Source: Phycisphaerae bacterium (GTDB lineage: Bacteria > Planctomycetota > Phycisphaerae > Sedimentisphaerales > UBA12454). Taken from it: a stretch of 64,000 bases of DNA. The stretch lies in NCBI GenBank assembly GCA_041652575.1, contig JBAZHC010000005.1:131466-195465 (forward strand). The letters run 5' to 3'. Shown here one piece after another: positions 20,701 to 27,178 of this stretch. A program made the position numbers and the translations under genes. Position 1 is the first letter of the stretch. Each line of letters starts with the position of its first letter. A model generated the notes under the pieces. The model did no database searches, was not told where the DNA came from, and was given only the letters and a program-made list of their open reading frames with translations.

Positions 20701-21299
20701 TGCGGCACATCGGTTGGCTCATGCTGCTGAACTTCAAGGAAGAACCTTTTATCGCCGAATATCTTCAGGTAATCTTCGACCGCTTTTTTTGCCGCTTCCA
20801 TATCCTGCCTGGCGAGCATTACATTGACTTCGCCTTTAAGACAGGCCGTCGCGCAGATAAGACCTTCGTTCAGCTCGGCCAGAATTTCCTTATCGATTCG
20901 GGGCCGGTAATAAAAACCTTCCGTGTATCCGATACTCGCAAGTTTGAGCAGATTGTGATAGCCGGTATTGTTCTCCGCAAGCAGAATAAGATGATATGCC
21001 GCGTCTGAGATTGAGGCTTTCTGCTTATTAAATCGGCTGTCAGGCGCGATATACGCCTCGATTCCGATGATTGGTTTGATATTGGCGGCCTTTGCCGCAA
21101 GGTAGAAATCGACCGCCCCGAACATATTGCCGTGGTCGGTAATGGCGACAGAATTCATCCCGTCTGCGGCGCAGCGTGCGAAAAGTTTTTCAGGCGCTAT
21201 CGCTCCGTCCAGCAGTGAATACTGCGTATGCAAATGAAGATGAGCGAAGCCCCGCCCCTTTGCCGATGTTGTATTATTTATTTCTTCTTGCTCTGCCAT
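17793..21299 (-). CDS. dnaE: DNA polymerase III alpha subunit
   Basis: This is the replicative polymerase catalytic subunit, 1168 residues, a full-length DnaE1 type. The N-terminal PHP domain begins with HLHLHTQYSLLDGA. The catalytic aspartates are visible in PDIDIDICQDGR (near 410) and KMDFLGLRTL (near 560). The tandem helix-hairpin-helix region follows (GYGFNKSHATRYS near 750), then an OB fold around 990-1080. There is no N-terminal exonuclease insertion, so proofreading must come from another protein or from the PHP domain. It stands alone and converges on cimA. Confidence 0.96.
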   Translation of the reverse strand: MAEQEEINNTTSAKGRGFAHLHLHTQYSLLDGAIAPEKLFARCAADGMNSVAITDHGNMFGAVDFYLAAKAANIKPIIGIEAYIAPDSRFNKQKASISDAAYHLILLAENNTGYHNLLKLASIGYTEGFYYRPRIDKEILAELNEGLICATACLKGEVNVMLARQDMEAAKKAVEDYLKIFGDKRFFLEVQQHEPTDVPHVRGAIIDLARKMSLPLLATNDCHFLDADDYEAHDALTCISTGKKVTDTDRMKYPADVYVKTPAEMRQLFADVPDACDNTLLVAERCNVEIDTKHRHAPSFKPADGSTPDKFLTKLCYEGAEKRYGKITDEIKQRIDHELTVIESKGFSSYFLIVWDFCRYATENNIPTGARGSGVGTVVGYCLGLCNVDPIKYDLLFERFMDPERNEMPDIDIDICQDGRAKLLDYVRNKYGHIAQIITFGTMKARAVIRDVCRVLDVPLAEADKLAKLVPASLGITLEDALKQEPDLKSAYENNPTTRKVIDIGKRLEGLARHASVHACGVVIADEPLTNFVPLYRDSKSEDVVTQYEGPLIDKIGLLKMDFLGLRTLSVIQQTINLVEATHGVKIDIEKIDIADAKVFEIFASGKTKGIFQFESGGMQDLLMRLKPDRIEDLIAANALYRPGPMALIGDFIDRKHGAKWDVPHQIMKEVLEETFGIMVYQEQVMRICNRLGDIPLRQAYTLIKAISKKQASVISKQRHKFIEGCAEKGLNQHKADEIFELIERFAGYGFNKSHATRYSFIAFQTAYLKAYWPVEFMASLLTYEKGDADKVADYIGECRQMGIEVAPPDINESSNDFTVIYEEESHRKAGKGLIRFGLAAVKGVGEKAVEQIIAARERVGQFHSLFHFCENVDLRLVNKQVMESLIKAGAFDNLGGSRSQMMAGLEIMMKAGANMQTDRASGQMGLFESDEVKQDYETDHLKLPDVPAWPETQMLAYEKEVLGLYVTKNPLSEHADTISVYSTLNTSQLKDETSGRPVIIGGMVQKVRSIVTRNGRNAGAKMAVFTLQDLQGNCEVVMWSDCFAVFGQMLAVDKILFVRGKVDLTRETPQIICEELIDIEHAATKITANRSVNILLDEAQATKEKIARLKSICSAHRGKSPVYITVKTNTGFKVKTMAGRNLNVNPSTDFCRQMEQLLGANNFQLSR

Positions 21300-21474
21300 A
21301 ATATTTGTTCATTCCCTGCAAACCTGCCATTTTTTAGCAAAGGTGCGGGGTAAATCCCTTCTCCGCCATTACTTAAGTCCATTCAACAAATAAGTCTATA
21401 CGTTTAAAGTAAATTTTTAATCCGAATAAGTCAAGCCGCAAAAAAGTTATTATCACAGATGATTCAGAACTGTA

Positions 21475-21858
21475 TTATTTTACAGCAATTACAGATATCT
21501 CAACACGTCCATCTTTCGGCAAAGATTTCACCGCCACCGTCCCACGAGCCGGATACGGCTCGGTAAAATAAGTCGCGTAAAGTTCATTCATTTTTGAAAA
21601 CTCGCCCATATCCGCAAGATAAACGTTCACCATCACAACACTTGCAAGGTCGCTTCCTGCCGCAAGCAAAACAGCTTTAATGTTCTCAAGTGCCTGTTTT
21701 GTTTCAGCGGCGATTCCACCATCGGCGAGTTTGCCCGTCTTCGGGTCAAGTCCTAACTGGCCCGAGAGATATATTGTGTTCCCTGAAGTTATACCCTGTG
21801 AATAAGGCCCAATCGCCGCCGGTGCATTTACCGTACTTATTTTTTTAATCGTATTCAT
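21475..21858 (-). CDS. ridA: RidA family 2-iminobutanoate/2-iminopropanoate deaminase
   Basis: RidA hydrolyses reactive enamine/imine intermediates released by PLP enzymes. The 127 residues show the family signature throughout: APAAIGPYSQGI near residue 14, LSGQLGLDPKTGKL near 30, KALENIKAVL-like helix, VVMVNVYLADM near 78, and the C-terminal PARGTVAVKSLPKDGRVEI containing the substrate-binding arginine. It lies just downstream of ogt on the same strand, separated by a palindromic CAC-type repeat. Confidence 0.95.
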   Translation of the reverse strand: MNTIKKISTVNAPAAIGPYSQGITSGNTIYLSGQLGLDPKTGKLADGGIAAETKQALENIKAVLLAAGSDLASVVMVNVYLADMGEFSKMNELYATYFTEPYPARGTVAVKSLPKDGRVEISVIAVK

Positions 21859-21880
21859 TTCTTAATTCCTTACTTTCAAC

Positions 21881-21957
21881 TTAGCCACTAAGGCACAAAG
21901 ACACAAAAAAATTATATAAATTAAAATTGCTTAGTGCCCTGGTGTCTTCGCGGCTAT
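21881..21957. repeat. CAC-type dispersed repeat, palindromic copy overlapping the ogt 3 prime end
   Basis: The left arm (21884-21907) contains CACTAAGG, CACAAAGA and CACAAA units. The right arm (21931-21954) is its imperfect reverse complement, and a 23-bp AT-rich centre separates them. The right arm is read as the last nine codons and stop of ogt. Layout and arm sequence match the copy at 597-669. Confidence 0.8.
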
Positions 21958-22476
21958 TATTTTTTCATGTTCGAGCATTTTCTTTTTTGTTTTGCTTCCG
22001 CCCGCTGCGCTGAAATTTCCGATTTTGCCGTCAGAGCGGATAACCCTGTGGCAGGGAATAATTAAGGGCAGCGGATTTTTCGCGAGAACACTACCTACGG
22101 CCCTTGCCGCTTTGGGAAAGCCCGCACGTTTGGCAAGCTCGGAATATGTGATTGTTTGACCGAGTGGAATCTTAATGCAGACATTAAGAACCTTTTTATA
22201 AAAATCTGTGAGATTTTCCCAGTTTAACGCCAATTTTAACTTATAAAAATTTACGTAACTGTCTTTATAATAAGCCGTTACGCTTTTTTGCAGTGCCGGA
22301 CACAAATTCAGGTCTTGTTTCGTCTTTGAAAACGTACCGACCAGTAGGTATCTTTTGGCGGTCTTGAAATCGCTCATTGGTAGAGTTACTCGCAAAAGTC
22401 CTTTGCCATCGGCCAATAGTCCGAAAAAACCCCAGGCAGTTTGAAAAATAACGTATTTTAGCTCGGTTTTGCTCAT
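21931..22476 (-). CDS. ogt: Methylated-DNA--protein-cysteine methyltransferase
   Basis: This suicide repair protein moves an alkyl group from O6-alkylguanine to its own cysteine. The 181 residues carry the active-site PCHRVIRSDG near residue 145, the preceding TYSELAKRAGFPKAARAVGS helix-turn-helix, and IGNFSAAGGSKTKK after it. The final residues, IAAKTPGH, are encoded inside a dispersed repeat arm, so the natural C-terminus was probably altered by the repeat. It is followed by ridA on the same strand. Confidence 0.92.
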   Translation of the reverse strand: MSKTELKYVIFQTAWGFFGLLADGKGLLRVTLPMSDFKTAKRYLLVGTFSKTKQDLNLCPALQKSVTAYYKDSYVNFYKLKLALNWENLTDFYKKVLNVCIKIPLGQTITYSELAKRAGFPKAARAVGSVLAKNPLPLIIPCHRVIRSDGKIGNFSAAGGSKTKKKMLEHEKIIAAKTPGH

Positions 22477-22589
22477 CCCTGCAATTTGCCATAATTCCTG
22501 TAAATCTTCAAAGAAAAAACAAATTTGGTTGCCGATAGTCAGGAATTATTCGTAAAATACGCCAAAATGCTATGAAAGGGTTAATGGCA

Positions 22590-22961
22590 ATGACACAGCA
22601 GGAGCAGATACAATATTTAGCCAATATTTATTATTTGGCCTGTGGGGATGGATGTTTTGAAGTGGAAGAAGATTATCTTCTGCAGGATATCGCCAAGGGA
22701 ATCGGGGCAGGATATTTGGAGACAAGAAAAGCGCTGGACTCGGCGCAGCAGAAAGATTTTGAAATAAAACTGCCGCTGCGCTTCTCTGAAAAAATACGAA
22801 ACCTTGAAGATATGATGTTTGTTGCGATGAGCGATAAAAAACTGCATCAGATGGAAAAGAAAATTATTGTAACCTTTGCGAAACAAATTGGCATAAGTCA
22901 GCAGGATTTGGACCTTATACGCGAGGAAGCAAAGGGAAGACTTAAGGCGATGGGAAAATAA
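22590..22961 (+). CDS. TerB-like small protein
   Basis: With the ATG at 22590 the product has 123 residues. ATGs at 22572 and 22584 are also in frame, but AAAGGG at 22575-22580 is well placed only for 22590. The chain is helical with two similar blocks: YLACGDGCFEVEEDYLL and MFVAMSDKKLHQMEKKII. Each has an acidic turn followed by a helix, as in TerB/DjlA-N domains that bind metal ions. The role is unknown. It converges on the phosphatase gene, 9 bp apart. Confidence 0.65.
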   Translation: MTQQEQIQYLANIYYLACGDGCFEVEEDYLLQDIAKGIGAGYLETRKALDSAQQKDFEIKLPLRFSEKIRNLEDMMFVAMSDKKLHQMEKKIIVTFAKQIGISQQDLDLIREEAKGRLKAMGK

Positions 22962-22970
22962 AAAAACTCA

Positions 22971-24164
22971 TCACTGGATTTCGAGCACAATCAGCGAAAT
23001 GTCGTCAAGCTCGGCGAAAGTTTTGTGCTGCCGGGTAATCGATTCAAATTCCGATGTTATTGCCTGGGCCGGAAGTTTTACAACCTCAAGAAACCATTTG
23101 CTGAATTCGAGCGACACGTTATTTTCGGCTGAGCCGATAAACGGTTCTGCGCCATCGGAATATAAAAGCAATTTATCGCCGGGGACGAGCTGTATTGAAT
23201 TTTGTTCAAAATTAGCGTTATCAAAGATACCAAGCAGCGAACCTCTCGTTTGAAGCTGCTGCGGCGGATTATTTCCCCTTATCAAAATCGGATACGGATG
23301 GCCTGCTCTGCAATAAGACAAGTTCATCGTTTGTGTGTTCAACAGGCAATAACAGCAGGTCGCAAACTGGCAGCCGCTTAAATGCTGAGCAAACATTTTC
23401 TCGTTGAGATTATCCACAACCTCGAGCGGCGAAAAGATTTTATATTTATTGCCGATAGTTTGCCGCATTTGAACCGCCTGTTTGAGAAACATAGTCAGCA
23501 GGGCGGCGGGCATTGAGTGCCCCACCGCGTCGGCAAGATAGAAACCTATATGCTTTTCATCGAGTCTTGTTATATCGTAAATATCGCCTGATACCCAGTC
23601 CGCAGGCATAAAAGCGACAGACCATTTGAATTTTTCGCTGTCTGGCAGGGTTTGCGGCAGAAAATCACGCTGAACGGCACCGGCCATTTTCAGCTGAGTC
23701 TCGAGCTGTTGTGCATGATGGTCTTTAGCTGAAATATCTGAGCTGTAATTTTTAGTTTCAATGGCACTTTTTCGATAAACATTACTTATTTTTATTACGG
23801 GGATAATCTGCCGGGCGGATTTTTTCTCGATTACATTGAGCATTTTGAATTTTTTTATGTTGATGTTGTCTGTATTTCCATAGAGCACTGTAGGGATATT
23901 CGCCCTGTCCAGCAGCGAAATAATTTCAAGCCATTTTTTCAAATTACGGCCTGTTACCGATTCGGCATCGATTATGGCAGTTCCTATATTTTCAAGGCTT
24001 AGTCTCATTTCAGGAAATTTGTCTAAATCCACGATTTGCCAGCAGAAGTTTTCGTAGTCAATGATTTTGCGGATTTCCGGGCAAATAATATCGCCGGCGA
24101 AAATAAACAGGGCATCGATAAAGCCTGTCGTGTTTTTGTTCGGTTTTATAAGGGTTTCGAGCAT
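22971..24164 (-). CDS. PP2C/SpoIIE-type serine phosphatase with receiver-like N-terminus
   Basis: Residues 170-397 form an RsbU/SpoIIE-type phosphatase: MAGAVQRDFLPQTLP, then FMPADWVSGDIYDI, YLADAVGHSMPAALLTMFL near 230, the GHPYPILI strand and LLLYSDGAEPF near 340, with the metal-binding aspartates in place. Such enzymes dephosphorylate anti-sigma antagonists or other signalling proteins. Residues 15-125 look like a degenerate receiver domain (AIIDAES, IPTVLYG). No partner kinase or STAS protein is adjacent, so the target is unknown. Confidence 0.8.
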   Translation of the reverse strand: MLETLIKPNKNTTGFIDALFIFAGDIICPEIRKIIDYENFCWQIVDLDKFPEMRLSLENIGTAIIDAESVTGRNLKKWLEIISLLDRANIPTVLYGNTDNINIKKFKMLNVIEKKSARQIIPVIKISNVYRKSAIETKNYSSDISAKDHHAQQLETQLKMAGAVQRDFLPQTLPDSEKFKWSVAFMPADWVSGDIYDITRLDEKHIGFYLADAVGHSMPAALLTMFLKQAVQMRQTIGNKYKIFSPLEVVDNLNEKMFAQHLSGCQFATCCYCLLNTQTMNLSYCRAGHPYPILIRGNNPPQQLQTRGSLLGIFDNANFEQNSIQLVPGDKLLLYSDGAEPFIGSAENNVSLEFSKWFLEVVKLPAQAITSEFESITRQHKTFAELDDISLIVLEIQ

Positions 24165-24241
24165 TTTTTAGACCATAGGCTATTAGTACAACCTTATTTC
24201 GGCTGTTTATATTCAGGACTTATGAAGGTTAGTTTTGATTG

Positions 24242-24312
24242 ACCCCGTTAGAGAACTTTCACTACGAAGTAACTAAAATCGGCGACTATTCCACAGCTTT
24301 CTCTAACGGGGT
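24242..24312. repeat. CCCGTTAGAGA inverted-repeat element, copy 1
   Basis: Perfect 14-bp terminal inverted repeats (ACCCCGTTAGAGAA at 24242-24255 and its complement at 24299-24312) enclose 43 bp. A 67-bp relative with the same CCCGTTAGAGA ends is at 62824-62890. This resembles a small non-autonomous mobile element or REP-like unit. It lies in the 270-bp gap between the phosphatase and yggS genes. Confidence 0.65.
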
Positions 24313-24434
24313 TGATAATTTAAGAGTGATATTTTGGAATTTTATCGGTCTTTGACTGAAATTCCGCCTGAGTTTGCATTTTGGAATTCTCGAAATGGCC
24401 GGTGGTCAGAAAATCTGTGCAGGAAACATAAATA

Positions 24435-25157
24435 TTACCCGGCGAATATCGCTGAGCCGATTCGCAAAATCGTAGCACCGTATTCGATGGCGATTTCGTA
24501 GTCCTGACTCATCCCCATACTGAGATGTCTAAAATCAGGCCCTGAGATTTTTTCTCCGCGGATTTCTTCGAACAGCTCCCGTGTGCGGGTAAAACTGGCT
24601 TTTACAAGGTCCTTGTTGAGTGTAAGAGGAGCCATGGCCATAAGGCCGATGAGTTTAATATTCGGCATCGTACCAACCTGTTCGGCAAGATGAATGGCGG
24701 CGCCGACCGGAACGCCGTATTTCTGCGGTTCTTCCGAGCAGTTCACCTGCATCATAATTTTGGGGCAGATATTAAGTCTTTCAGCGCTTTTGCTTATTTC
24801 CTCGGCGAGCCGGAGCGTATCGACCGATTGGATTGTTTCGGAATTTCTCAAAAGCTGACGAACCTTGTTCCTTTGAAGATGGCCTATCATGTGCCAGTTG
24901 ATTTTCTTCGGTAAAGTCGAATCGGCTTGATTCTCACTCAGGAAAAGGTCAATGTCGTCGGCGGTAAGTTTTAAATGCTGCACTCTGTTTTCGCCGAGTT
25001 CGCTGCAGCCGAGGCGCACGACTTGTTTTATCATATCGAGATTGGCCGATTTAGTCACGACAACGAGCGTCACCTCGGAACTGCTGCGCTTGCAGCGGGC
25101 GCAGGCAGATTCTATATTTTCACGAACCTTTTGCAGATTATCGGCTATTTTACTCAT
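24435..25157 (-). CDS. yggS: YggS/PLPBP family pyridoxal-phosphate homeostasis protein
   Basis: This is a 240-residue PLP-binding TIM-barrel protein that buffers vitamin B6 and amino acid metabolism without a known catalytic reaction. The PLP lysine lies in VVVTKSANLD near residue 35. LGENRVQ follows near 57, WHMIGHLQRNKVR near 90, and the C-terminal FRHLSMGMSQDYEIAIEYGATILRIGSAIFG-type ending. It starts 13 bp after the topoisomerase gene stop and probably shares its transcript. Confidence 0.93.
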   Translation of the reverse strand: MSKIADNLQKVRENIESACARCKRSSSEVTLVVVTKSANLDMIKQVVRLGCSELGENRVQHLKLTADDIDLFLSENQADSTLPKKINWHMIGHLQRNKVRQLLRNSETIQSVDTLRLAEEISKSAERLNICPKIMMQVNCSEEPQKYGVPVGAAIHLAEQVGTMPNIKLIGLMAMAPLTLNKDLVKASFTRTRELFEEIRGEKISGPDFRHLSMGMSQDYEIAIEYGATILRIGSAIFAG

Positions 25158-25170
25158 CTGGTATTTCTTA

Positions 25171-26265
25171 TCACGGCAGAAATTTTACCACATTTTTAAG
25201 TTTTCGCGGCAGATATTCGGCCACGACAAAATCCAGCCCGTGCTTTGCAAATGCCTGCTGCTCAACACGAACACCCATATTCAGCATTTGATTTATCGCA
25301 GCCTGCCAGGGTTTGTGGTGTTTTACGAACGGGTCGTTTTTCAGGGCGTCTTTTGCCCGTTTTATATCAACCTCCTTTAAAGGATGCGTAGGCAGCTTAT
25401 AATCAACAATGTCCTGCGGAGTTACGCCGAGAAACTTTGCCTTTGGAACACAAAAGAACTGATTCAGATGGGCCGAATTGCCCGAGCCGACTTTTAGTGT
25501 TCTGTAAATATTGAAATAACCGTAAGGGTCGCCATCGACAAAAGCGTAAACAGGTATTTTCAGCTTGTCGGAAAGTCTGCGGATAAATCTTCTGCACGCA
25601 CGTGTAGGAACGCCGCCCATACTGATAAGGATGCAGTTGTTTTTGTCCCAGTAGTCGTACTTGACAAGTCTCTGGAACGCACCGGCGGTTTCAATGGCGA
25701 GAATAAATTTCGCGTCGCTAGAAAACTCAAGCTCTTCGACATCAATCGGAATAGAATACGCACCGGAGCCGAAACGTGTGCAGTCTATTTTCAATCTGTT
25801 TCCCTTCGAGTCTTTGTCGATAACAACGAGTCTGCCTGCGACTTCGCCGCCTTTCTCTTCGGGAATGAATTTGAGCTGTTCGCGGTTGACGCCGAACATC
25901 GCTTCGATATCGTCCATTATTGTGTCCGATTCGGGCTGTTCGGTAAAGCCCGCCTTGCCCCAGTTCTTCGAGATGTAATAGGCCTCCCTCTTTGTTGCCA
26001 TGTTGCTGGCCTCGATTAGCTCTTTTGAAAGCGACATCATCTTGAGAGTCTGGGCAAAGGTTTTTACGGTGCTTACCGTCAGAGTTCTTATCTTGTTTTT
26101 GCCGAGGATTTCAAAATGTCCCTCGTCGGAATGGTATTTAACATTGCCCAGCGAACGAACAGGAGTGGACATAGTCGGTTTTTGTCTCTTTAAAATCTTG
26201 TCCTGAATAGACTTGGCGGCATTTTTTATCTTTTCGGCAACGGCCGAATCGGTCTTCTTTGTCAT
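25171..26265 (-). CDS. top6A: DNA topoisomerase VI subunit A (Spo11-like)
   Basis: Topoisomerase VI is a type IIB enzyme; the A subunit cuts DNA through a tyrosine. From ATG 26265 (AGGGAG 9 bp upstream) the protein has 364 residues. The winged-helix 5Y-CAP segment holds KREAYYISKNW, with the catalytic tyrosine at 96 or 97. The Toprim domain has LAIETAG (E192) and VDGDPYGYFN (D244, D246). A longer frame begins at 26310 but lacks a ribosome binding site. Subunit B, which is usually adjacent in archaea, is not in the window. The enzyme is rare in bacteria. Confidence 0.9.
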   Translation of the reverse strand: MTKKTDSAVAEKIKNAAKSIQDKILKRQKPTMSTPVRSLGNVKYHSDEGHFEILGKNKIRTLTVSTVKTFAQTLKMMSLSKELIEASNMATKREAYYISKNWGKAGFTEQPESDTIMDDIEAMFGVNREQLKFIPEEKGGEVAGRLVVIDKDSKGNRLKIDCTRFGSGAYSIPIDVEELEFSSDAKFILAIETAGAFQRLVKYDYWDKNNCILISMGGVPTRACRRFIRRLSDKLKIPVYAFVDGDPYGYFNIYRTLKVGSGNSAHLNQFFCVPKAKFLGVTPQDIVDYKLPTHPLKEVDIKRAKDALKNDPFVKHHKPWQAAINQMLNMGVRVEQQAFAKHGLDFVVAEYLPRKLKNVVKFLP

Positions 26266-26442
26266 GTGCTGTAACTCCCTGCCTAAAATATATAAGGGGA
26301 AATTCCCCATAAATTAACATGTATAATCTAAGGCCCAAAATTGCGTAATTCAAGTCTAAAGTTTTTGTATTTTTGCCCAAAAATGCCTTGACAGGCATTG
26401 TGGATTCTGATTTTATGGGATGTATGGGTACCGGGAATTCAA

Positions 26443-26471
26443 TTGACTTTGCTCTTTAAAATTGCTATAAT
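26443..26471 (+). promoter_or_regulatory. Near-consensus sigma70 promoter facing the structured intergenic region
   Basis: TTGACT (26443-26448) and a perfect TATAAT (26466-26471) are spaced 17 bp. No plus-strand gene follows; the transcript would run into the three C-loop hairpins. It is opposite in direction to both flanking genes. Confidence 0.65.
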
Positions 26472-26477
26472 ATCTTT

Positions 26478-26705
26478 GTTGTAAATAAGCTGCGTCAAGC
26501 AGTTTAAGAACCTCGGCGAGGCAGTGTCAAAACAGTGGTTTCCCCCCAGCCACTTTGGCCGTCTCGCCATTTTTGAGGCGGCGAGAATTTCCCCCAATGA
26601 CGTAGCCGCCCCCCAGCTGCGTCACTATCTCGCTGAAAAATCCTCGGCGAGGCAGGTACAACATTGGTTTCCCCCCAAGCCACGTTGTCCTGCTCGCCAT
26701 TTTTT
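26478..26705 (+). ncRNA. Candidate structured RNA with three C6-loop hairpins
   Basis: Three related hairpins follow the promoter. Hairpin 1 pairs GGCGAG (26515) with CTCGCC (26563-26568), with C6 at 26542-26547. Hairpin 2 pairs GCGAGA (26581) with TCTCGC (26628) and TGACGTAGC with GCTGCGTCA, with C6 at 26609-26614. Hairpin 3 pairs GGCGAG (26646) with CTCGCC (26693-26698), and ACAAC with GTTGT inside, with C6 at 26671-26676. Inner stems differ in sequence between hairpins but keep pairing. Loops 1 and 3 share GGTTTCCCCCCA. Hairpin 3 is followed by ATTTTTT, a possible terminator. This gap of about 490 bp has no convincing open frame. Confidence 0.55.
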
Positions 26706-26756
26706 ATGCGCAGATTTTCCCCGGCGATATAATATGGGACTGTTTTCACGAGGTGT

Positions 26757-27167
26757 TTATTGTCCGGTTATCCGGACGATGACAGTTCTTCTTCTGGGTC
26801 CGTCGAATTCACAAAAATAAATTCCCTGCCATGTGCCGAGCTGCATTTTTCCGCCGCTTATTATCACTGTTTCGCTGCATCCTACCAGCGAGCTTTTGAC
26901 GTGAGAATCCGAATTGCCTTCGGAGTGTAAATAGCCGGCTCTGTCCTGCGGCAAGAGGGCCGAAAGCGTCAGCAGAATATCATGCACGACATCGGGGTCG
27001 GCGTTTTCATTTATGGTTATCGCCGCGGTTGTGTGCGGACAGTAAATTATGACTGACCCGTCGGATACGCCCGCATCGGCAACGGCTTTTTCAACTTTGC
27101 CTGTGATATCAACCATCTCGTTGCGTTTGCCTGTGCTGACAGTAAATGAACTGTTTGCAGTCTTCAT
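26757..27167 (-). CDS. yjbQ: YjbQ family protein (UPF0047)
   Basis: The 136 residues match the YjbQ family, small proteins reported to have weak secondary thiamine-phosphate synthase activity. Signature segments are VIIYCPHTTAAITINENADPDV near residue 42, the H-rich GYLHSEGNSDSHVKSSL near 88 with conserved histidines, and LGTWQGIYFCEFDGPR near 108. The physiological role is uncertain. It starts 11 bp after argS on the same strand, so it is likely cotranscribed. Confidence 0.9.
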   Translation of the reverse strand: MKTANSSFTVSTGKRNEMVDITGKVEKAVADAGVSDGSVIIYCPHTTAAITINENADPDVVHDILLTLSALLPQDRAGYLHSEGNSDSHVKSSLVGCSETVIISGGKMQLGTWQGIYFCEFDGPRRRTVIVRITGQ

Positions 27168-27178
27168 AATTTTTCCTC

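Noticed and set aside
26504..26820. Open frames across the three C-loop hairpins
   Set aside because: They lack ribosome binding sites and their translations are only readings of the repeated hairpin DNA.
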